The notes beneath the pieces were generated by a model. It was not told where the DNA came from. It did no database searches and saw nothing but the letters and a program-made list of their open reading frames with translations. Shown here one piece after another: positions 58,801-64,000 of a stretch of DNA of 64,000 nt. Origin of the DNA: Leptolyngbya sp. 'hensonii' (GTDB lineage Bacteria > Cyanobacteriota > Cyanobacteriia > GCF-001939115); assembly GCF_001939115.1 (NCBI RefSeq), contig NZ_MQTZ01000041.1:186001-250000 (forward strand), given 5' to 3'. The translations under genes were made by a program, and so were the position numbers. Position 1 is the stretch's first letter. Each line of letters starts with the position of its first letter.

Positions 58801-60933
58801 ATGGAACCGATATATCAGTATGCGTGGCTGATTCCTGTGTTACCACTGGCAGGAGCAATGCTGGTGGGCATAGGCTTGATTTCTTTTAATCAAGTCACTA
58901 ATCGTCTCCGGCAGGGCTCTGCCGTCTTCATTGTTTCTCTGCTCGGTGCCGGTATGGTGCTCTCCTTTGCTCTGCTGTGGAGCCAACTGGCCGGTCATGA
59001 ACCGTATACCCAGATGATTGAGTGGGCGGCAGCAGGCAATTTTCGGATTTCGATGGGGTACACCATCGATCATCTGTCTGCACTGATGCTGGTGATCGTA
59101 ACCACTGTTGCTTTCCTGGTCATGGTCTACACCGATGGCTACATGGCCCATGATCCAGGCTATGTCCGTTTTTACTCGTACCTTAGCCTGTTCAGTTCCT
59201 CCATGTTGGGGTTAGTCATCAGTCCCAATCTGGTCCAGGTTTACATCTTCTGGGAACTGGTGGGGATGTGTTCCTACCTGCTGATTGGGTTTTGGTACGA
59301 TCGCAAAGCAGCAGCAGATGCCTGCCAGAAAGCCTTCGTAACCAACCGGGTCGGTGACTTTGGTCTACTTCTGGGCATTTTGGGGCTGTTCTGGGCCACC
59401 AATAGCTTTGAATTTGAAGTCATCGGAGAACGGCTCCAGTCCCTGGTGGAATCGGGTGCCTTGAGTGCGGGTTTGGTCGCGCTGTTTGCTGTCCTGGTAT
59501 TTCTCGGCCCAGTCGCCAAGTCCGCTCAGTTTCCCCTACATGTCTGGTTGCCAGATGCAATGGAGGGGCCAACCCCAATCTCGGCCCTGATTCATGCTGC
59601 CACTATGGTGGCGGCGGGTGTGTTTCTGGTGGCCCGGATGTTCCCGGTGTTTGAACACATTCCAGTGGCAATGGATGTGATCGCCTGGACTGGGGCTGTA
59701 ACAGCCTTTATCGGAGCCACGATCGCGATCACGCAAAATGACATCAAGAAAGGTCTGGCTTATTCCACCATGTCCCAGTTGGGGTATATGGTGATGGGTC
59801 TGGGAGTTGGTGCTTACAGTGCAGGGCTATTCCATCTGATGACCCACGCTTACTTCAAAGCCATGCTCTTTCTAGATTCCGGCTCCGTCATCCATGGGAT
59901 GGAAGCTGTGGTGGGCCACGATCCGGCCTACGCCCAGGATATGCGTCTGATGGGCGGATTACGGAAGTACATGCCGATTACGGCTGGAACCTTCTTTGTA
60001 GGTGTTCTGGCAATTTCGGGGATTCCTCCCTTTGCTGGATTCTGGTCCAAGGATGAAATTCTCAGTTTGACCTTTGCGGCCAATCCTGTCCTCTGGCTGG
60101 TAGGCTGGCTCACTGCTGGGATCACTGCTTTCTATATGTTCCGGATGTATTTCACGACTTTTGAGGGTGAGCTACGAGCCCAAGATCCGGCCATCCTGAA
60201 CAAGATCAAGGCTGAGCAGCTCCAGGCCAGCGGTCTGGCTTTTGGCCCCGGTGCCATGAACCCGGCTGAACTGGAAGCCCACGCCGTTCCTAGTGAGGCC
60301 CATGGGCACGACAGTCACAGCAGCGATGATGGCCATGATAGTCATGACAGCCATCCTCACAGCAGCACCCCCCATGAATCTCCTCTAGCCATGACCCTGC
60401 CTCTGCTGGCTCTGGCTGTGCCTTCCATCCTGATTGGTCTGGTGGGAACGCCCTTCGCGAACTACTTCGAAGCATTTATCCATCCACCTGGAGAGATGGT
60501 TGCGGAAGCTCCCCTGGAAATGACATTCCAGGCGCTTCCGGCGGAGGAAATGACTGAATTTCTGATCATGGCTGGTAATTCAGTGGGGATTGGCCTGATC
60601 GGGCTGACCCTGGCGTCTCTCATGTATCTGAGTCGGAAAATTGATCCGGCAGCGATCGCCGATCGCATCCAACCCCTGTATCGGCTGTCCAAAAATAAAT
60701 GGTACTTCGATGACATCTACAACACTGTCTTTGTTCAGGGTAGCCGCCGTTTAGCTCGTCAGGTGCTGGAAGTGGATGTGCGGATTGTAGATGGTGTGGT
60801 TAACCTGGCCGGTTTTGTAACGCTGGTGACTGGCGAGGGCCTGAAGTATCTGGAAAATGGCCGAGCCCAATTTTATGCCCTGATTATTTTTGGGGCGGTT
60901 CTGGGTCTGGTAATTATCTCTGGTGTGACCTAA
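58801..60933 (+). CDS. ndhF: NDH-1 complex subunit 5
   Basis: NdhF is a proton-pumping, antiporter-like subunit of the thylakoid NDH-1 complex, which takes electrons from ferredoxin for respiration and cyclic flow. The 710-residue protein has about 16 membrane helices and the conserved proton-channel segments [28 protein letters not shown] and [22 protein letters not shown] His/Asp/Ser-rich loop (about 493-525) is inserted before the last helices. The pairing with ndhD fits the ndhF1-ndhD1 form. I use ATG at 58801, one codon after a GTG. Confidence 0.96.
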   Translation: MEPIYQYAWLIPVLPLAGAMLVGIGLISFNQVTNRLRQGSAVFIVSLLGAGMVLSFALLWSQLAGHEPYTQMIEWAAAGNFRISMGYTIDHLSALMLVIVTTVAFLVMVYTDGYMAHDPGYVRFYSYLSLFSSSMLGLVISPNLVQVYIFWELVGMCSYLLIGFWYDRKAAADACQKAFVTNRVGDFGLLLGILGLFWATNSFEFEVIGERLQSLVESGALSAGLVALFAVLVFLGPVAKSAQFPLHVWLPDAMEGPTPISALIHAATMVAAGVFLVARMFPVFEHIPVAMDVIAWTGAVTAFIGATIAITQNDIKKGLAYSTMSQLGYMVMGLGVGAYSAGLFHLMTHAYFKAMLFLDSGSVIHGMEAVVGHDPAYAQDMRLMGGLRKYMPITAGTFFVGVLAISGIPPFAGFWSKDEILSLTFAANPVLWLVGWLTAGITAFYMFRMYFTTFEGELRAQDPAILNKIKAEQLQASGLAFGPGAMNPAELEAHAVPSEAHGHDSHSSDDGHDSHDSHPHSSTPHESPLAMTLPLLALAVPSILIGLVGTPFANYFEAFIHPPGEMVAEAPLEMTFQALPAEEMTEFLIMAGNSVGIGLIGLTLASLMYLSRKIDPAAIADRIQPLYRLSKNKWYFDDIYNTVFVQGSRRLARQVLEVDVRIVDGVVNLAGFVTLVTGEGLKYLENGRAQFYALIIFGAVLGLVIISGVT

Positions 60934-60937
60934 GTGT

Positions 60938-62536
60938 ATGAGTAGTGTAACCTACGCAACTTTTCCCTGGCTGACGACCATTATTCTGTTTCCGATCGCG
61001 GCCTCTCTGCTGATCCCCTTTATTCCCGATAAAGACGGTAAAACGGTTCGCTGGTATGCGTTGATTATTGGGCTAATTGATTTTGCCCTAATCGTTTACT
61101 CTTTCTATACCGAGTACAATTTTGCCAATCCCGGTCTGCAGCTTGTTGAAAGCTATGCCTGGGTACCTCAACTTGATTTAAGGTGGTCTGTCGGGGCAGA
61201 TGGTCTGTCCATGCCGTTGATCATCCTGACAGGATTCATTACGACCCTGGCGATTCTGGCTTCATGGCCAGTCACCTTAAAGCCGAAATTTTTCTACTTT
61301 CTGATGTTGGCCATGTATGGTGGCCAGGTTGCCGTTTTTGCCGTCCAGGATATGTTGCTCTTTTTCCTGGCCTGGGAACTGGAGCTGATCCCGGTCTACC
61401 TGCTGCTAGCGATTTGGGGTGGGAAAAAGCGCCTTTACGCAGCCACAAAGTTCATTCTGTATACGGCAGGGGGTTCCCTGTTCATCCTGCTGGCGGCTCT
61501 GGCGATGGCCTTCTATGGGGATACGGTGACTTTTGACATGCGGGCCATGCTCTCAAAAGACTTCCCCCTGCAAATGCAGCTTTTCCTCTATGCCGGTTTC
61601 TTGATTGCTTATGCGATTAAGTTACCGATTATTCCACTTCACACCTGGTTGCCCGATGCCCATGGGGAGGCTACGGCTCCCGTGCACATGTTGCTGGCTG
61701 GAATCTTGCTGAAGATGGGTGGCTATGCCTTGATTCGGATGAATGTGGAAATGCTACCGGATGCCCATGCTACGGTGGCTCCAGCTCTGGTGATTCTGGG
61801 GGTGGTTAACATCATCTATGCGGCCCTGACCTCGTTTGCCCAGCGAAACCTGAAGCGGAAGATTGCCTATTCCTCCATCTCCCACATGGGATTTGTGGCC
61901 ATTGGCATGGCCTCCTTTACAGACCTGGGCCTGAGTGGGGCTGTACTGCAGATGGTCTCCCACGGTTTGATCGGGGCCAGTCTGTTCTTCCTGGTCGGGG
62001 CAACCTACGATCGGACCCATACCCTGATGCTGGATGAGATGGGGGGTGTCGGCAAGCAGATGCCCAAGATTTTCTCCATGTTTACAGCCTGTTCCCTGGC
62101 TTCCCTGGCCCTTCCTGGCATGAGTGGCTTTGTTGCAGAGTTGATGGTCTTTGTCGGCTTTGCCACCAGCGATGCCTACAGTTCTACCTTCAAGGTGATT
62201 GTGATCTTCCTGGCCGCAGTTGGTGTCATTCTGACTCCGATTTACCTACTGTCCATGTTGCGGGAAATCTTCTACGGGCCAGAAAACAAGGAACTCACCT
62301 CCCATGAAGTGCTAGTGGATGCGGAACCCCGCGAGGTGTTCATTATCGCGGCTCTGCTGGTTCCAATTATTGGAATTGGTTTTTATCCTAAACTGCTGAC
62401 CCAGATTTATGATGCAAAAACCATGCAGATAACGGAACGAATTCGTCAATCCCTGCCTTCCCTGGTCCATGTCCAGCGTGTGGCCCCATCTCCTGCTCTT
62501 TCTTTCCAGATGCTGGAGAGTCCTGCGATTCGCTAG
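60938..62536 (+). CDS. ndhD: NDH-1 complex subunit 4
   Basis: NdhD is the second antiporter-like proton-pumping subunit of NDH-1. It has 532 residues with about 14 membrane helices. [15 protein letters not shown] holds the key glutamate, and [19 protein letters not shown] and [11 protein letters not shown] the conserved channel residues. The gene starts five bases after ndhF, so the two are co-transcribed, and the pair probably represents ndhF1/ndhD1. A strong terminator follows, so the operon ends here. Confidence 0.96.
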   Translation: MSSVTYATFPWLTTIILFPIAASLLIPFIPDKDGKTVRWYALIIGLIDFALIVYSFYTEYNFANPGLQLVESYAWVPQLDLRWSVGADGLSMPLIILTGFITTLAILASWPVTLKPKFFYFLMLAMYGGQVAVFAVQDMLLFFLAWELELIPVYLLLAIWGGKKRLYAATKFILYTAGGSLFILLAALAMAFYGDTVTFDMRAMLSKDFPLQMQLFLYAGFLIAYAIKLPIIPLHTWLPDAHGEATAPVHMLLAGILLKMGGYALIRMNVEMLPDAHATVAPALVILGVVNIIYAALTSFAQRNLKRKIAYSSISHMGFVAIGMASFTDLGLSGAVLQMVSHGLIGASLFFLVGATYDRTHTLMLDEMGGVGKQMPKIFSMFTACSLASLALPGMSGFVAELMVFVGFATSDAYSSTFKVIVIFLAAVGVILTPIYLLSMLREIFYGPENKELTSHEVLVDAEPREVFIIAALLVPIIGIGFYPKLLTQIYDAKTMQITERIRQSLPSLVHVQRVAPSPALSFQMLESPAIR

Positions 62537-62573
62537 CTTGAGGCTATTCCATCGCGAAAATATATTTTCTTCA

Positions 62574-62598
62574 GGTCCGGCTTTGTCGGACCTTTTTT
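62574..62598 (+). terminator. Rho-independent terminator of ndhF-ndhD
   Basis: GGTCCG (62574-62579) pairs with CGGACC (62587-62592) around a seven-base loop, followed by six T residues (62593-62598). It lies 38 bases after the ndhD stop codon. Confidence 0.92.
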
Positions 62599-62643
62599 CA
62601 TAGACCAACCCACCCAAGCGGGGATTTGGAGGGCGATCGGTCT

Positions 62644-64000
62644 TCAGGCGGCGATCGGGAATGATCTCAGGCGGAGGAGCTGTACGACAGTGTCGCTGAC
62701 CGTGTGGTCTTTGGTGTCGGCAGCGTACTGGATCAGCAGTTCCCGCAGGTGTTGGGCAGCGTCTAGGTCGAGTAGGGTGGCCAGCAGGAAGTAGACGCCT
62801 CGAAAGCGGGGGTCGCCCATGTGATCGAGCCAGCGATTTTCAGCGTCTTTCGTGGCTCCCAGAAAGTTCTGCACCAGGAAGAACTCGGCAATCTTGTCGT
62901 GGCGGAAGTACCATTCCTTGACCGGATTGCCGTCCTCATCCTGCCACTGACGGCTAACGACCATTTTGTAGGTTTCATCTTCCATGCAGAGCAATTCGCG
63001 CTCAAACAGATCGGAGGGCAAGGCTTTTTTGTCCTCCAGTCGAAGCTGATACACGGCTGCAGAGAACTTTTTCAGCGGGAAGTCAGTCTTCCACATCTGC
63101 TGATAGGCCGCTGCCATCAGACTGTACTGCTGTTCCTGTAGGCGGAACAGGTCAGGGGATTGCCCCTGGGCTAGCATCTGGGCCACCAGGGTCAGATCCA
63201 TCGGATTGGAGAGAACCCGCTGGATGGCGGTTTGTTCTTCGCTGGGCTGTTGCGGATCGAGGGCTGTATTCAGGTATTGACGACAAGCGGTGGCGTAATC
63301 CTCGCCTTGCAAGGGGCTTTCCTGGGGAAGGCGAGACTGGCGGGAGATGAGAAAGTGTTCGATTTGTTCCCGCTTCAGAGGTTGCAGGGTGTAGGTCTTA
63401 GCGGTGGCCGGAGGTAACCACTCCAGGGGCTGAGTGGTCATGATGATGTTGCCCTTGAAATAGCTCTCGACGAACTGGGTGATTTTGGCCCTGGTGTCGG
63501 CGGTGACTTCATTCAGGCCGTCAATGCAGATGTCAATGGCTCCGCTGTAGATCAGATTTTGCAGAAATTTAGCGTCCTTGATCTCATCCCCGTGTAGTTT
63601 GGCCTGGATGGCTTCAATTACCCCCTGGGCGCATTTTTGGGCTGGGAGATAGACGGCAATCCGGCGGGACTGCTGCACCCGATGGCGCAGAAACATGGAC
63701 TTGCCCAGACCGGAATCCCCTTCCAGAATGATCTGGCCGGTGATAGCCGGGATGGCCTGCACCAGGGCCAGGGTCTGGTTGGAGCCTTTCACCCTCACCT
63801 CGGATTCGGGGAAATAGGCTTGCGGGTCGAAGTACTGGAGTCCGGCATCGGCCAGCAAGGAGGTTTTAAAGGGCTGAAACAGCTTCTGGCGCAGGAACGG
63901 CACCCAGGTCAGGAGGAAGGTGACATAGCCTAGGCCAATGATATTGCGGACCCAGGGATTCCAGAAGAAGATGGCCTGGATCTGGGGGGATTGAGGATAG
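62644..64000 (-). CDS. STAND/NACHT-like NTPase with membrane segment, 5' end outside the window
   Basis: The frame is open to the right edge, so the N-terminus is missing. At the edge the frame codes for a polar stretch and a membrane helix (I-I-G-L-G-Y-V-T-F-L-L-T-W-V-P-F-L), followed by a linker and a P-loop NTPase with Walker A G-D-S-G-L-G-K-S and Walker B I-D-I-C-I-D-G-L-N-E-V, which includes the NACHT-type acidic pattern. A winged-helix-like region (Y-F-R-H-D-K-I-A-E-F-F) follows, as in STAND NTPases. These are signal-dependent switches in defence, cell death or regulation; the sensor domain here lies outside the window. HEAT- or TPR-like helices are seen at the C-terminal end (about 390-419 of the visible protein). 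Confidence 0.85.
   Translation of the reverse strand, partial: YPQSPQIQAIFFWNPWVRNIIGLGYVTFLLTWVPFLRQKLFQPFKTSLLADAGLQYFDPQAYFPESEVRVKGSNQTLALVQAIPAITGQIILEGDSGLGKSMFLRHRVQQSRRIAVYLPAQKCAQGVIEAIQAKLHGDEIKDAKFLQNLIYSGAIDICIDGLNEVTADTRAKITQFVESYFKGNIIMTTQPLEWLPPATAKTYTLQPLKREQIEHFLISRQSRLPQESPLQGEDYATACRQYLNTALDPQQPSEEQTAIQRVLSNPMDLTLVAQMLAQGQSPDLFRLQEQQYSLMAAAYQQMWKTDFPLKKFSAAVYQLRLEDKKALPSDLFERELLCMEDETYKMVVSRQWQDEDGNPVKEWYFRHDKIAEFFLVQNFLGATKDAENRWLDHMGDPRFRGVYFLLATLLDLDAAQHLRELLIQYAADTKDHTVSDTVVQLLRLRSFPIAA

Noticed and set aside
1-64000. CRISPR array or insertion sequence
   Set aside because: No set of evenly spaced direct repeats and no transposase-like protein was seen in any frame.

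Overview
The window looks like chromosomal DNA from a cyanobacterium, most likely a filamentous Leptolyngbya/Oscillatoriales-type organism. Diagnostic markers are psbU (photosystem II extrinsic protein), an ndhF-ndhD pair, a cyanobacteria-specific PDZ/radical-SAM-like protein, a DUF3120-type membrane protein, several very long PAS/GAF hybrid histidine kinases, and many HIP1-type GCGATCGC octamers in and between genes. No insertion sequence, integrase, CRISPR array or rRNA was seen. One tRNA gene, tRNA-Gly(CCC), is present. The exact genus cannot be fixed from the sequence alone.

Layout. 1-6.7 kb: the 3' part of an O-antigen-ligase-like gene, small unknown genes, a divergent nuclease / nuclease-inhibitor pair (nucA/nuiA type), and membrane proteins including a YiaA/B-domain protein. 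6.7-15.5 kb: eight tightly packed plus-strand genes that look like a type IV secretion core (VirB5-, VirB6-, VirB8-, VirB10- and VirB9-like, two unknown exported proteins, and a VirD4-type coupling ATPase). No VirB4, VirB11 or relaxase is present, and the cluster ends directly at tpiA. 16.4-22.1 kb: a TolC-type outer membrane protein, the PDZ/Fe-S protein, and a striking fusion of a type-I periplasmic binding protein to a pentameric ligand-gated ion-channel-like domain. 22.5-29.4 kb: a 1411-residue hybrid kinase, an HxlR regulator fused to a receiver-like domain, and a divergent SMP-30-like / ABM-domain gene pair. 29.5-35.8 kb: a beta carbonic anhydrase and a six-gene Nit1-type cluster (flavoprotein, Sll0783 family, nitrilase, radical SAM, GNAT, AIR-synthase-like) with a textbook NtcA class II promoter in front.

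36.1-48.7 kb is a signalling island. It holds a four-CBS hybrid kinase with a cyanobacteriochrome-like GAF, a glycosyltransferase, a lone receiver, and a minus-strand array of alternating HisKA_2 kinases and receivers with EAL, degenerate GGDEF and intact GGDEF outputs, headed by a LOV-domain (blue-light) kinase. The array carries two gene remnants and a truncated kinase, which indicates duplication of a kinase-receiver unit followed by deletion. The domains suggest light- and ligand-responsive control of cyclic di-GMP.

49-64 kb is mostly housekeeping: tRNA-Gly, a TPR protein, an HD-domain protein translationally coupled to an OppC-like permease, an apparent psbU-nadB-PH-HAD operon, an FHA-adenylate cyclase, the DUF3120 protein, ndhF1-ndhD1 with a clear terminator, and a STAND/NACHT-like NTPase running off the right edge.
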